Positions 25,105 to 34,556 of a stretch of DNA of 64,000 bases are shown piece by piece; the stretch's first letter is position 1; each line of letters opens with the position of its first letter. Both the position numbers and the translations under genes were made by a program. Source of the DNA: Cytophagaceae bacterium (GTDB lineage Bacteria; Bacteroidota; Bacteroidia; Cytophagales; Spirosomataceae); the NCBI GenBank assembly GCA_005791165.1, contig SXXW01000042.1:31015-95014 (forward strand). Direction: 5' to 3'. The notes under the pieces were generated by a model, which saw only the letters and a program-made list of their open reading frames with translations, ran no database searches and was not told where the DNA came from.

Positions 25105-25986
25105 TTAATGAGAATAATTTGGGACAATATATTTGAATTTAGCAGGAAGAATTTTAAAATCAAAAGTATTCGACTCCAAAACTTCGCCATCCACTTGCGC
25201 ACTTAGGGCCCGATTGCATTGTATACGGGTCGATTGAATCGTAGAAAATTCCAAAAAAGAATAGTTCACATGCTTGCCCTTTTGAATTAAGGGCATATAG
25301 AAAAGACGCTTAATAATAGCTATGGGATTACACAACATCATATTTAATGCTCCATCTTGAATGGAGGCCATTGGAAAAAAATGAAATCCACCCCCTGCCC
25401 TAGATGAATTAAAAACCATGCATAAAAAAACTTTCTTAGAAATTTGTTGGCCCGCACGTTCAAAAGAAATTTCGTACGATTTAAATTTAAATAGCTGGGG
25501 GATAGCCGCTAAATAATACCCTAACGCACCGCCAATAAAACGAATGGCTTGCATTGATTTCAACACATCCCCCTCAATACCAATCCCGACCCCATTTAAA
25601 AAAATCATTTGATTAACCTGGCCAGCATCTAAGTTCTCTATGTGACCATTCAAAATATGGTTCAAATGTTCTGTTTTTGAAATTTTACCAAAAATTTTCC
25701 AATAAAAATCATTTCCCGTACCCCCCTGAAACAAACCTATAGGAATAGAGCAATCTGGGTATTTATTCACAAAATAGTTAAAGGTACCATCTCCCCCCAT
25801 GACCCATACTTCATCAAAATTTTGTAAGTCCGAAGGCCATTGTTGATGAAATAATTGAATGGACCAAAGAGGCATTTTTTCACCTACTTCTGTCAAAATC
25901 CATTCATAATAAGCTTTTATTGCAACGGTATCTTTTTGAGGATTTATTAAAAAAGAAATCTTTTTAAGGTCAATGTTCGTTTTCAT
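25105..25986 (-). CDS. Diacylglycerol/lipid kinase-family protein
   Basis: The 293-residue protein has the DAGK catalytic signature GGDGTFNYFVN (64-74) and GGTGNDFYW (88-96), plus a C-terminal beta-sandwich ending in QVDGEVLESNTFDFKILP. Such enzymes phosphorylate diacylglycerol, sphingoid bases or related lipids with ATP. It abuts the CBS gene with no gap and precedes the amidohydrolase by 10 bp. The lipid substrate cannot be read from sequence. Confidence 0.83.
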   Translation of the reverse strand: MKTNIDLKKISFLINPQKDTVAIKAYYEWILTEVGEKMPLWSIQLFHQQWPSDLQNFDEVWVMGGDGTFNYFVNKYPDCSIPIGLFQGGTGNDFYWKIFGKISKTEHLNHILNGHIENLDAGQVNQMIFLNGVGIGIEGDVLKSMQAIRFIGGALGYYLAAIPQLFKFKSYEISFERAGQQISKKVFLCMVFNSSRAGGGFHFFPMASIQDGALNMMLCNPIAIIKRLFYMPLIQKGKHVNYSFLEFSTIQSTRIQCNRALSAQVDGEVLESNTFDFKILPAKFKYIVPNYSH

Positions 25987-26415
25987 TTAGGCATTAATGT
26001 AATTCTTAAGATGCTCAATCGTTTCCAAATGGTTTTTAATCGTTGACCGTATTAAATCATTAATCGAAATGATCCCCATTAATTCTCCTTGCTCAACGAC
26101 CGGCAAATATCGAATATTTTTTTCTGACATAATCATCATACACGTTTCAAGACTAGTCGTTCGATCGATCCATGGCAAATCTGTCGTCATGATTTCAGCG
26201 ACCGAAGTATCAGATGAGTTCTTGTCCAATAAAACAACCTTACGCGCATAATCTCGTTCAGTCAAAATACCTACATATTTACCCTGATCTAACACCACAA
26301 CTGAACCTATGTTTTTTTCTTGCATAATTTGCAAGGCCGAAATGATCTTGGACTCCGGACTGACCGATACCACATAAGACCCTTTTTGCGCGAGTATGTC
26401 AATGACTTTTTTCAT
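25987..26415 (-). CDS. CBS-domain pair protein
   Basis: The 142-residue protein is just two CBS domains (about 8-62 and 75-132), with LQIMQEKNIGSVVVLD and MIMSEKNIRYLPVVE as the repeated cores. CBS pairs bind adenosyl ligands such as AMP, ATP or NAD and regulate partners. The adjacent lipid kinase gene starts 1 bp after it, so the kinase is an obvious candidate partner, though this is not shown. It is first in its operon and divergent from the SDR gene. Confidence 0.83.
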   Translation of the reverse strand: MKKVIDILAQKGSYVVSVSPESKIISALQIMQEKNIGSVVVLDQGKYVGILTERDYARKVVLLDKNSSDTSVAEIMTTDLPWIDRTTSLETCMMIMSEKNIRYLPVVEQGELMGIISINDLIRSTIKNHLETIEHLKNYINA

Positions 26416-26573
26416 GGCTTTAGATTTAATTATATTGGAATTATTTAAATTAATAAAAATATATTACAATAAAATATATTTAAAAATTAAAATCTAAAGA
26501 CTGAATAAAATCATGCATTGATTTGTATCTAGAAAGAAAACAATAAATTTAGGCGTAAATAATTGAAATCAAC

Positions 26574-27290
26574 ATGCAAGCCAACGTAAAAACCGCCATT
26601 ATCACAGGAGCATCCAAGGGAATTGGACGTGCGCTAGCCTTATTACTAGCAAAAAATAATTTCCAATTATCCATCGTCGCGAGAAGCCAAGGTGAATTAA
26701 AGGATTTAGCAGCCGAAATAACCGAAATTGGACATCGACCTTTATACTTCGTGGGAGATGTTTCAGATGAAGCGTTTGTCCAACAAACCATCGATAAAAC
26801 GGCGCATACATTTCAAAAAATAGATTTCTTAATCAATAATGCGGGTACTGGGACTTTTGGCCCAACCGAGTCTTTTTCAGGCCAATCCTGGGATACCATT
26901 TTTGACACCAATGTAAAAGGAACCTTTCTTTTCTCAAAAGCAGTTTTACCTTTTATGAAGGAAGCAAAAAAAGGGCACATTATATCCGTGGCTTCTGATG
27001 TGGCAAAACGTGTTTTTGATGGGGGAGCCTTGTATTGTTCATCTAAATATGCCCAACATGCATTTACGGAAGCACTTAGAAAAGAAGTTAGAAGAGATGG
27101 CATAAAAGTGTCTACCGTGTATTCAGGCTTAGTGGATACGATGTTTCACCCAGAACCTCAAGGGTCAGAAGCACATAAAGAATGGTTAACTTGCGACGAT
27201 ATGGCAGAAAGTATTTTTTACATTATGAATCAACCCGCGCATGTGGTCATTGACGAATTAATGATTCACCCACTTTCCCAAGAATACTAA
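26574..27290 (+). CDS. Short-chain dehydrogenase/reductase (FabG-like)
   Basis: The 238-residue classical SDR has TGASKGIG (11-18), NNAG (88-91), Ser141 and Tyr154-x3-Lys158 (YCSSK). It resembles 3-oxoacyl-ACP reductase or sepiapterin-reductase-like enzymes. The C-terminal HVVIDELMIHPLSQEY is typical of uncharacterised NADP-dependent SDRs and unlike KduD. It stands alone, divergent from the CBS gene, with a terminator 110 bp downstream. The substrate is unknown. Confidence 0.8.
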   Translation: MQANVKTAIITGASKGIGRALALLLAKNNFQLSIVARSQGELKDLAAEITEIGHRPLYFVGDVSDEAFVQQTIDKTAHTFQKIDFLINNAGTGTFGPTESFSGQSWDTIFDTNVKGTFLFSKAVLPFMKEAKKGHIISVASDVAKRVFDGGALYCSSKYAQHAFTEALRKEVRRDGIKVSTVYSGLVDTMFHPEPQGSEAHKEWLTCDDMAESIFYIMNQPAHVVIDELMIHPLSQEY

Positions 27291-27400
27291 AAAAAGGGAA
27301 TTCGATGTCATAAAATACCTAAAATTAAATGGTAAACATTCGAATTGATTCATTAATGATCGCAAAGTAATTGTAGCACAAAAGAATTTACCGCTAAATA

Positions 27401-27432
27401 AAAAAATCCTGGTCAATGGCCAGGATTTTTTT
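27401..27432. terminator. Strong hairpin terminator after the SDR gene
   Basis: Twelve-base arms AAAAAATCCTGG (27401-27412) and CCAGGATTTTTT (27420-27431) enclose a 7-base loop, with a further T. It is functional on either strand. The rest of the 322 bp gap 27291-27612 is A/T-rich with no other recognised element. Confidence 0.85.
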
Positions 27433-27612
27433 GAATTCTCCAATTTACTTCATCAAAATGTTCTAAACTCTATAACATATCCCAAAAGTTAATGTATAAT
27501 TATGATACAATAAATTATTTGTAATTTTTTTATACAATTTCATGAATAGATTTCCTTAAAAGATGTTAATTCTAATCATTCTTTTTAATTTCAAGGGATA
27601 AAAAATATTAAC

Positions 27613-28692
27613 ATGACTCAATCAAAAAATATTCGTGTAATGGTAGTAGGATGTGGCAATATGGGCGCCTCACACGCAAAAGCTTATCATACCATTCCAG
27701 GATTTGAAATATGTGGGCTCGTTTCCACAGGCACAAGTAAGGAAAAACTAAATCAGGAATTAGGCGGTGGCCAAGCATTGTATTCTGATTATTATGAAGC
27801 GCTTAAGGACTCAAAACCCGATGCCGTTTGTATTTCAACCTACCCAGATACCCATGAGGCTTTTTCAATCGCTGCGTTGGAGGCCGGTTGCCATGTATTT
27901 TTAGAAAAACCAATTGCAGATTCATTAGCCGGAGCAGAGAATGTGGCAAAGGCTGTGTTGAAATCAGGTAAAAAATTAGTCGTAGGTTATATTTTACGTC
28001 ATCATCCATCTTGGATTAAGTTCATAGAAATCACAAAAAACCTGGGCAAGCCTTTGGTAATGCGGATGAATTTAAACCAACAAAGTCACGGTTACATGTG
28101 GGATGTGCATCGTAATTTAATGAAGAGTTTAAGCCCGATTGTTGATTGTGGAGTTCATTATATTGACGTTATGTGCCAAATGACTCGCTCGAAACCTGTC
28201 CGAGTCTCGGCCATTGGTGCTAGATTAACAGAAGATATACCGGCAGGGAATTACAATTATGGTCAACTTCAAATTTATTTTGAAGATGGATCAGTAGGTT
28301 GGTACGAGGCGGGTTGGGGTCCCATGATTTCCCAAACAGCTTATTTTGTCAAGGATGTTTTTGGACCCAAAGGTTCCGTTTCCATCGTGGCTAAAGAAGC
28401 AGGTGGTGAAGGCAAATCTTCCTCCATCGAAGCTCATACAAAAACAGAATCTCTTCGCGTTCACTGGGCAGATTTAGATGCCAAAAATGAATTTAGCCGA
28501 GAGGATGACTGGGTCAACCTAACCGACGAGCCAAATCACCAGGAATTATGTGATCGCGAGCAACTATTTTTCTTAAAAGCTATTCAAGAAAATGTGGATT
28601 TAAAGGATCATTTAGATGACGCCGTAAACAGCCTTCGCATTGCTTTTGCTTGCGATGAATCGATCAAAAAGGGTACTATGATTCAGCTTTAA
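27613..28692 (+). CDS. Gfo/Idh/MocA-family sugar oxidoreductase
   Basis: The 359-residue protein has an N-terminal Rossmann domain with VVGCGNMGASHAKAYH (11-26), the EKP motif at 98-100 (FLEKPIAD) and the DCGVHYIDVM catalytic segment (Asp178, His182). No Tat or Sec signal is present, so it is cytoplasmic. The family oxidises or reduces inositols, glucosides, 3-keto sugars and similar molecules with NAD(P). It is a single-gene unit bounded by terminators. It might process keto sugars made by the GMC or PQQ-type dehydrogenases in this window, but that is speculation. Confidence 0.85.
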   Translation: MTQSKNIRVMVVGCGNMGASHAKAYHTIPGFEICGLVSTGTSKEKLNQELGGGQALYSDYYEALKDSKPDAVCISTYPDTHEAFSIAALEAGCHVFLEKPIADSLAGAENVAKAVLKSGKKLVVGYILRHHPSWIKFIEITKNLGKPLVMRMNLNQQSHGYMWDVHRNLMKSLSPIVDCGVHYIDVMCQMTRSKPVRVSAIGARLTEDIPAGNYNYGQLQIYFEDGSVGWYEAGWGPMISQTAYFVKDVFGPKGSVSIVAKEAGGEGKSSSIEAHTKTESLRVHWADLDAKNEFSREDDWVNLTDEPNHQELCDREQLFFLKAIQENVDLKDHLDDAVNSLRIAFACDESIKKGTMIQL

Positions 28693-28717
28693 TCAATTAA
28701 ATTGATTAAAGCTGAAT
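28681..28717 (+). terminator. Perfect 18 bp inverted repeat over the Gfo/Idh stop codon
   Basis: Arms 28681-28698 and 28700-28717 are exact reverse complements (ATTCAGCTTTAATCAATT and its partner). They include the TAA stop at 28690-28692 and are followed by a T-rich tract. The element lies between two convergent genes and looks like a terminator for the plus-strand gene. Confidence 0.7.
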
Positions 28718-28721
28718 GCTT

Positions 28722-30767
28722 TTATTTTAAATAGGTGCTCAACCAGTTGCCAACTTCCTGATAATGAAACTTCGAATTTTCAGGATTTAAAATCCAATGA
28801 TTTTCGGTTGGAAAAACAATCAATTTACTTGGAATCTTTAAGCGCTGATGGATGCTCCAATTTTCTAAGGTATTATTGATCGGCACTCGGAAGTCATTCT
28901 CCCCTACGGTCATTAGCATCGGCGTTTTGAAATTAGCTGCATAACGCATTGGATTTTGTTCTTTCCACGTTTTTGTGGGTACCCAAGGCGCACCCCCATT
29001 CATCAATTCACGACCCCAAATCACATCCGAAGTACCCCATTGCGCCTCCGAATTGACTAAACCCGCATGCGCAATCAAGCATTTGAAATGTGAAGTGGTC
29101 GCCTGCATCCAGTTGGCAAAGTGTCCCCCATAAGAAGCTCCCCCAGCGGCTTGACGCGTCCCATCAATATATGAAAAGCGCTTAATCGCATCCGCAGCAG
29201 CCTCTAAAATCTCATTCCCTGGTCCGCGAAATGGATCAAATTGTATATCCTGAGTAAACTTCTCGCCATATCCTGTGGAACCCGTATAATCCGTCATGAT
29301 CAACACATAGCCCGGTGCACCTAAAATATGTGCATTCCAGCGATATCCAAAATTGTCCTTAATCGAAATCGCGGGTCCCCCATGCATTAATACAAACAAT
29401 GGATATTTTTTATTCGGATCAAAGCCCGCTGGTTTCAGTACAAAGCTTCTCACTTTTTTACCCCGACTAGTTACCGTCCAAATTACTTCTGGCCTCGGAA
29501 TGTCTAAAGATGAAAGAACTTGATCATTACTTTTTGAGATGGGTATTTGTTGGCCGCCAACAAATGTAAATACTTCTGGGGGCGCTCCTAAATGTTGGTA
29601 TGTAAAGGCAAAATTTCCTCCACTCGCCGGTGAAATAGCTGTATAAGAACCCATTTGGCCACCTAATACCGGAATGGTTTCACCAGAACCGATTGAAATT
29701 TTAATGATTCTATCCACGCCCTGATCTTCAATACTAGCCAAAACTTCAGATCCATGAACTTTGAAATCATTCATAGGCCGGTCTAGTTTGGCTGCCAACT
29801 CCATTTTACCGTTCATCGCGGGCCATGAATATCTAAACATTCGATTTATGTAGTAGAGCTTATTTCCATTTTCAGATCCTGTCGTAATTAAATAACGTCC
29901 ATCACTTGAAAAATCAACCGTGGCATAATCAATTCCATCGGAGGTTAATTGGGTTTCTTTACCCCCTAGAAGATTGACTTGAAATAAATTTGACGTGGAC
30001 GATTGATATGCAGTCGTATTATAATCAGTACTTGCAGCAAAAACGATAGATTTATTGTCTGGTGCAAATGAAAATGAACCCAAATTAAAACCTTGAGATT
30101 TTACTAGGGAAACATCTTTGAATAAATTAACGGGTTGAGAACCACTTAGGAATAAATCCATCGCGAAAATGTGCGCTTGTTTCTCGTCCAGCCATGAGTC
30201 CCAATAACGAACAGGAAATGAGGTATAAACGCGTGCTTTCGCTTTGATTTTTTTCTTATCATCCGCCATTTTCCTACTTAAAGAATCTGTAAATGCGGAA
30301 GGAAATACGCTAGATGTGAAGGCTAACCAACGGCCATCCGAGGATATTTTTGCAGCAGAAACACCTGTAGATATAGATGTTATTCTTTGCGCTTCGCCCC
30401 CATTTAATGGCAATGAATATAATTGGGGTGCTTCGTCGCCCTCTCTTTTGGCTGTAAAGTAAATTTTATCTCCTGAAGGTGACCAAAAATAATTATCCTC
30501 CCCGCTTTTGGAAGAAGTAATTCTTCTGGGACTTGTTTTTCCATCGGTATGGGCCAACCATAAATCCGTTGTTTGTTCGTCCAAATTATACGAAGTTTCT
30601 ATTTGGCTGTAGACAACCGATTTACCATCAGGCGAAATGGAAGGGGCTCCTACTTTTTTAAGTTTGACCATTATTCCATGAGTCAATGGTTTAGAAACTT
30701 GATTTTGACCGAATGAAATATGAATAAATAAAAAGAGACCGCAGATTATAAGTAAAAATTTCCTCAT
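28722..30767 (-). CDS. S9-family prolyl oligopeptidase-like serine peptidase
   Basis: The 681-residue exported protein (signal MRKFLLIICGLFLFIHISFGQ) has an N-terminal beta-propeller with WD40/PD40-like repeats (for example APSISPDGKSVVYSQ and NYFWSPSGDKIYFTA) and a C-terminal alpha/beta-hydrolase. The catalytic triad is Ser545 (GGASYGGH), Asp625 (GENDFRVP) and His657 (TENHWI). This is the acylaminoacyl-peptidase/DPP branch, which removes acylated or short N-terminal units from peptides in the periplasm. It is divergent from the M13 peptidase gene across 58 bp, so both may be expressed together. Confidence 0.88.
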   Translation of the reverse strand: MRKFLLIICGLFLFIHISFGQNQVSKPLTHGIMVKLKKVGAPSISPDGKSVVYSQIETSYNLDEQTTDLWLAHTDGKTSPRRITSSKSGEDNYFWSPSGDKIYFTAKREGDEAPQLYSLPLNGGEAQRITSISTGVSAAKISSDGRWLAFTSSVFPSAFTDSLSRKMADDKKKIKAKARVYTSFPVRYWDSWLDEKQAHIFAMDLFLSGSQPVNLFKDVSLVKSQGFNLGSFSFAPDNKSIVFAASTDYNTTAYQSSTSNLFQVNLLGGKETQLTSDGIDYATVDFSSDGRYLITTGSENGNKLYYINRMFRYSWPAMNGKMELAAKLDRPMNDFKVHGSEVLASIEDQGVDRIIKISIGSGETIPVLGGQMGSYTAISPASGGNFAFTYQHLGAPPEVFTFVGGQQIPISKSNDQVLSSLDIPRPEVIWTVTSRGKKVRSFVLKPAGFDPNKKYPLFVLMHGGPAISIKDNFGYRWNAHILGAPGYVLIMTDYTGSTGYGEKFTQDIQFDPFRGPGNEILEAAADAIKRFSYIDGTRQAAGGASYGGHFANWMQATTSHFKCLIAHAGLVNSEAQWGTSDVIWGRELMNGGAPWVPTKTWKEQNPMRYAANFKTPMLMTVGENDFRVPINNTLENWSIHQRLKIPSKLIVFPTENHWILNPENSKFHYQEVGNWLSTYLK

Positions 30768-30825
30768 GTTGGTAGTTTTAAAGTTATAAATCTATTAATT
30801 TAATTATTCATTAACATTAAAAAAT

Positions 30826-32856
30826 ATGAAGAAAAAGTTATCGTTGTTTGTCTTGTCTGTTGGAATATTTTTTTCAAACGCCACTACAGCCCAAAATTTC
30901 AAGTTTATCGACAAGTCGAATATGAACTTATCCGTAAAACCAGGGGATGATTTTGTCGAATATTCGAATGGAATATGGGTAAAAAATCACCCAATTCCTG
31001 CCAAAGAAACCCGCTGGGGTAGTTTTAATGAAATTAGGGATTTTAATATCAAAGCGGTTAAACTCATTTTAGAAGAAACTGTGGCCAAACAAAAATCGCT
31101 AGCGAAAGGGTCTGTAGAAAGAAGAGTTGCTGATTTTTATGCGGCGGCAATGGATAGCTTACGAATTGAATCCTTGGGATTTGATCCCATTAAATCAGAC
31201 TTAAAAAAGGTACAAGATATTCAAACTAGAGAAGATTTATTGAGAGAAATAGCTCGATTTAAAACGCAGGGCCTAGGTTCTCCATTCTTTGGGTCTTATG
31301 TTGGCCAAGATCGAAAAAATGTAAAAAAGATGGTGCCCCAATTTGGCCAAGGGGGGACTTCATTACCCGATCGTGATTATTATTTAAAGACGGATGCTCG
31401 TACCTTGAAGATTCAGGAAGCATTTAAAAAATATATTTCAACCTTATTTGAGTTGATTGGCACACCTACCAATCAAGCCAAATCCAATGCGGAACAAATT
31501 TTCTTATTAGAGAAAAGGCTTGCCACTGCACAAATGGCGCGTGTTGAAATGCGTGATCCATACAAAACCTACAATAAATTTTCATTAGCTGATTTTCAAA
31601 AGCAAACGCCAAACATAAATTGGAATGAGCAATTCAAATTATTGGGCATTCCATCTCAAGATTCCATCTTAGTTAGCGCACCTAAATTTTTAGTTGAAGT
31701 AAACAATACGTTAACCGATACGCCCATTGAAAATTTAAAATCCTATTTAACTTGGAATATTTTAAAAGGGTCAGCATCCTATTTAAGTAGTCCATTTGTG
31801 AAAGCTAGTTTTGACTATGCGAAATTCTTAAGTGGTCAAGAGACCCAAACTCCTCGTTGGCAACGCATGTCCACATTAACGGATGGAACGATTGGTGAAC
31901 TTTTGGGTCAATTATATGTGGCAAAACACTTTAAACCAGAGGCAAAAGAACGCATGAAAGAATTATTAGTTAACATGCGAACTGCCTTTGCTAATCGAAT
32001 AAATCGACTTGAATGGATGTCAGATCTGACTAAAAAGAAAGCGCTAGACAAATTAAATGCGTTTACTCCAAAGGTTGGATACCCAGATAAATGGAAAAAT
32101 TATGATGGGCTGGAAATAAATGCAGATTCATTTTATCAAAACATGAAGAATGCTAGTATTTGGGCATATAATGATAACATAAATCAATTAGGAAAACCGG
32201 TGGACCGGACAAAATGGGGCATGACTCCGCCGACGGTCAATGCTTATTATAGTCCGACTATGAATGAAATTGTCTTTCCAGCAGGTATTTTACAATTCCC
32301 ATTTTTCTCTGCAGATGCGGATGATGCAATCAATTATGGAGGAATCGCAGCAGTTATTGGCCATGAAATGTCACATGGATTTGATGATTCAGGAAGCCAA
32401 TACGATAATGATGGGACGCTAAGAAACTGGTGGACGCCTGAAGATTTGTCTAAATTTAAAGCTAAAACGGTGCAGTTGGCAGCTCAATATGACCAATATA
32501 CGGTGGTAGACACGATACATGTCAACGGAAAGTTTACATTAGGTGAAAACATAGGAGATTTAGGAGGATTGAATATTGCTTATGAGGCGTTTAAAATGAC
32601 AAAACAGGGACAATCTAAAAAGAAAATTGATGGGTTGACACCAGACCAACGATTCTTTTTGGCATGGGCGCAGGTTTGGAGAGGATCATCTAGACCAGAA
32701 ATGGCGGCTCAAATGATTAAAACAGATCCTCACTCGCCTGGCCAATATAGAACTATTGGTACTCCAGTTAATATGGATGCTTGGTATGAAGCATTTAACG
32801 TAAAACCAGGAGATAAATTATACAAGAAACCTGAGGACCGAATTAAAATTTGGTAA
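30826..32856 (+). CDS. M13-family zinc metallopeptidase (neprilysin/PepO-like)
   Basis: The 676-residue exported protein (signal to about residue 22, FFSNATTAQ) is full length for M13. The zinc site is HEMSH at 513-517 with Glu574 in GENIGDLGG; NAYYSP (472-477) is the substrate-binding motif and the C-terminal region is characteristic. M13 enzymes cut oligopeptides on the amino side of hydrophobic residues. With the S9 peptidase it forms a divergent peptidase pair beside the first SusCD operon. The ATG follows an A-rich leader. Confidence 0.9.
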   Translation: MKKKLSLFVLSVGIFFSNATTAQNFKFIDKSNMNLSVKPGDDFVEYSNGIWVKNHPIPAKETRWGSFNEIRDFNIKAVKLILEETVAKQKSLAKGSVERRVADFYAAAMDSLRIESLGFDPIKSDLKKVQDIQTREDLLREIARFKTQGLGSPFFGSYVGQDRKNVKKMVPQFGQGGTSLPDRDYYLKTDARTLKIQEAFKKYISTLFELIGTPTNQAKSNAEQIFLLEKRLATAQMARVEMRDPYKTYNKFSLADFQKQTPNINWNEQFKLLGIPSQDSILVSAPKFLVEVNNTLTDTPIENLKSYLTWNILKGSASYLSSPFVKASFDYAKFLSGQETQTPRWQRMSTLTDGTIGELLGQLYVAKHFKPEAKERMKELLVNMRTAFANRINRLEWMSDLTKKKALDKLNAFTPKVGYPDKWKNYDGLEINADSFYQNMKNASIWAYNDNINQLGKPVDRTKWGMTPPTVNAYYSPTMNEIVFPAGILQFPFFSADADDAINYGGIAAVIGHEMSHGFDDSGSQYDNDGTLRNWWTPEDLSKFKAKTVQLAAQYDQYTVVDTIHVNGKFTLGENIGDLGGLNIAYEAFKMTKQGQSKKKIDGLTPDQRFFLAWAQVWRGSSRPEMAAQMIKTDPHSPGQYRTIGTPVNMDAWYEAFNVKPGDKLYKKPEDRIKIW

Positions 32857-33027
32857 ACGAATCATTCAATGGTTTAGGCTATTTTCAAGCAATGGCATAA
32901 ACCTTTTGAATTGCATCCAGATAAAGGCATAAAGAACAGGTAATTCTTGTCAAATTGCATGTATGCTACAGATGCACCGATTAAATTAATATTAGCATCT
33001 CGTTTAATAGCCCAATAGCAAACCCAT

Positions 33028-33059
33028 AAAAAAAGGTGACTCTTCGAGTCACCTTTTTT
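33028..33059. terminator. Bidirectional terminator between pepO-like and susD genes
   Basis: The stem GGTGACTC (33035-33042) and GAGTCACC (33046-33053) encloses a TTC loop. An A-run before and a T-run after make the hairpin functional on both strands, between the convergent M13 and SusD genes. Confidence 0.85.
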
Positions 33060-33094
33060 CTATTCGACACAATCCTAAAGGACCTATCTAACTC

Positions 33095-34537
33095 TTATTT
33101 TCCAATCGCAGGATTCGTTTGAATTTCTGTCAATGGAATTCCGTAAATGTAACGAGGATCAGATGGTTGAATCACCGCTCCAGCGCCAAATGAATTTAAT
33201 GGCTCACCACGGCGAAGAACATCATTTGCACGGAAACCTTCCGCAATGAATTCAATTCTACGTTCCATTAAAATGGCTTTAATTAAGTCCGCCTTTGAAA
33301 GTGTACCAAATTCATAACTCGCATCCGAACGTTTGTGAACGGCAGTTAGTAGTGCTAAAGCACGTGTTGCGTTACCCGCTTCCGCTTCTGCTTCCGCTAA
33401 GTTTAACAAAACTTCTGCATACCGAATGTTCGGAACATAGTCAATATAAGGATTCACTCCACTGAATTTAATGCTCGATGGAAAATTAGCTACCGCTGTT
33501 TTAGCTACCGTTAATTTCGTCTTACGATCATCGCTAGCCCGAAATTGTGCTTGGTTATAAACACCCGTAGCTCCTATATTTAAATAATATTCAACATTTC
33601 CTGCATTGAAGTAGTAGCCCAATTGGTTTTGAGTACCCGGAGCGTTTGTTGCGTCCATCGGAAAAGAGAATATAGATTCAGTTGTCGTATAAGGTGCTTT
33701 GAACACGGCAGATACATCAGCCTGCAAGGCATTTGCCACACGAGCAGAAGATCTAAATGGTGCAGCCGCAGAAACAATTTTATTCGCTTCCGTGATTACA
33801 CCTGCGTAATCTGCTTTGGCTAATAATACTCTTGTCTTTAAAGCGATCGCCGAATTCTTGTGTGCACGTGTTGTGTTTAACAAGGCAGATGCATAAGAAT
33901 CAGGTAATTCAGCTTCAGCTTCATTCAAATCTTTTAAAATTTGATCATAAATCTGTGCCACTGAACTACGCGCTAAGGCATTGTTTGCAGAAGAAGTTTC
34001 TCCTTTTAAACGCAATGGCAATCCAGCAGAAGCTCCCTTATCTAAAATGAAAGGTTTTGCAAAATACTGTACCAAAGAGAAATACGTTAAAGCACGTAAG
34101 AACTTAGCTTCTCCTCTATAATTAGCAGCTAAAGCAGCTGGAACTGCGGTAGGATTGGCAGCTAAACCTTCTAAGAATAAATTAGCACGGTTGATCGTGG
34201 AGTAACCTACCACCCAGAAGTTGGCCAAATACGAATCCGAAGGATCTTGGTTTCCTTGGTAAGTAGAATAACCCGTTACCGAGTTCGTCGTACGGTTAAC
34301 CCAATCCTCTCCACGGATATCGTTATAAATTAAATAACGACCTCCAAATAAACTTCCCGATTTAGCTGAACCATAAAGTCCGTTAACCTGGGATAAAACA
34401 CGAGCCGGTGTATTAAATACCGTCGCATCAGACAAATCTAATTCAGGAACTGCGTTCAAGAATTCCTTATTACAAGAAGAAACCGTCATCGCTAAGGCGA
34501 TAGACAAGATTCCAATTTTGTTTGTGAATAATTTCAT
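33095..34537 (-). CDS. SusD/RagB-family outer-membrane lipoprotein (pair C)
   Basis: The 480-residue lipoprotein has a lipobox at VSSC (Cys22 of MKLFTNKIGILSIALAMTVSSC) followed by a typical SusD TPR-like fold (NYRGEAKFLRALTYFSLVQYF) and a C-terminal RRIEFIAEGFRANDVLRRGEP. SusD proteins bind the ligand outside the outer membrane and lid the partner SusC. It lies 19 bp after its susC and ends at a terminator. The ligand is unknown; no degrading enzyme for a glycan is adjacent. Confidence 0.92.
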   Translation of the reverse strand: MKLFTNKIGILSIALAMTVSSCNKEFLNAVPELDLSDATVFNTPARVLSQVNGLYGSAKSGSLFGGRYLIYNDIRGEDWVNRTTNSVTGYSTYQGNQDPSDSYLANFWVVGYSTINRANLFLEGLAANPTAVPAALAANYRGEAKFLRALTYFSLVQYFAKPFILDKGASAGLPLRLKGETSSANNALARSSVAQIYDQILKDLNEAEAELPDSYASALLNTTRAHKNSAIALKTRVLLAKADYAGVITEANKIVSAAAPFRSSARVANALQADVSAVFKAPYTTTESIFSFPMDATNAPGTQNQLGYYFNAGNVEYYLNIGATGVYNQAQFRASDDRKTKLTVAKTAVANFPSSIKFSGVNPYIDYVPNIRYAEVLLNLAEAEAEAGNATRALALLTAVHKRSDASYEFGTLSKADLIKAILMERRIEFIAEGFRANDVLRRGEPLNSFGAGAVIQPSDPRYIYGIPLTEIQTNPAIGK

Positions 34538-34556
34538 TTTCTTATCTCCTTTAAAA

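Noticed and set aside
25095..25202. N-terminal extension of the M20 amidohydrolase
   Set aside because: It overlaps the lipid-kinase gene and would bury the clear signal peptide that starts at 25094.
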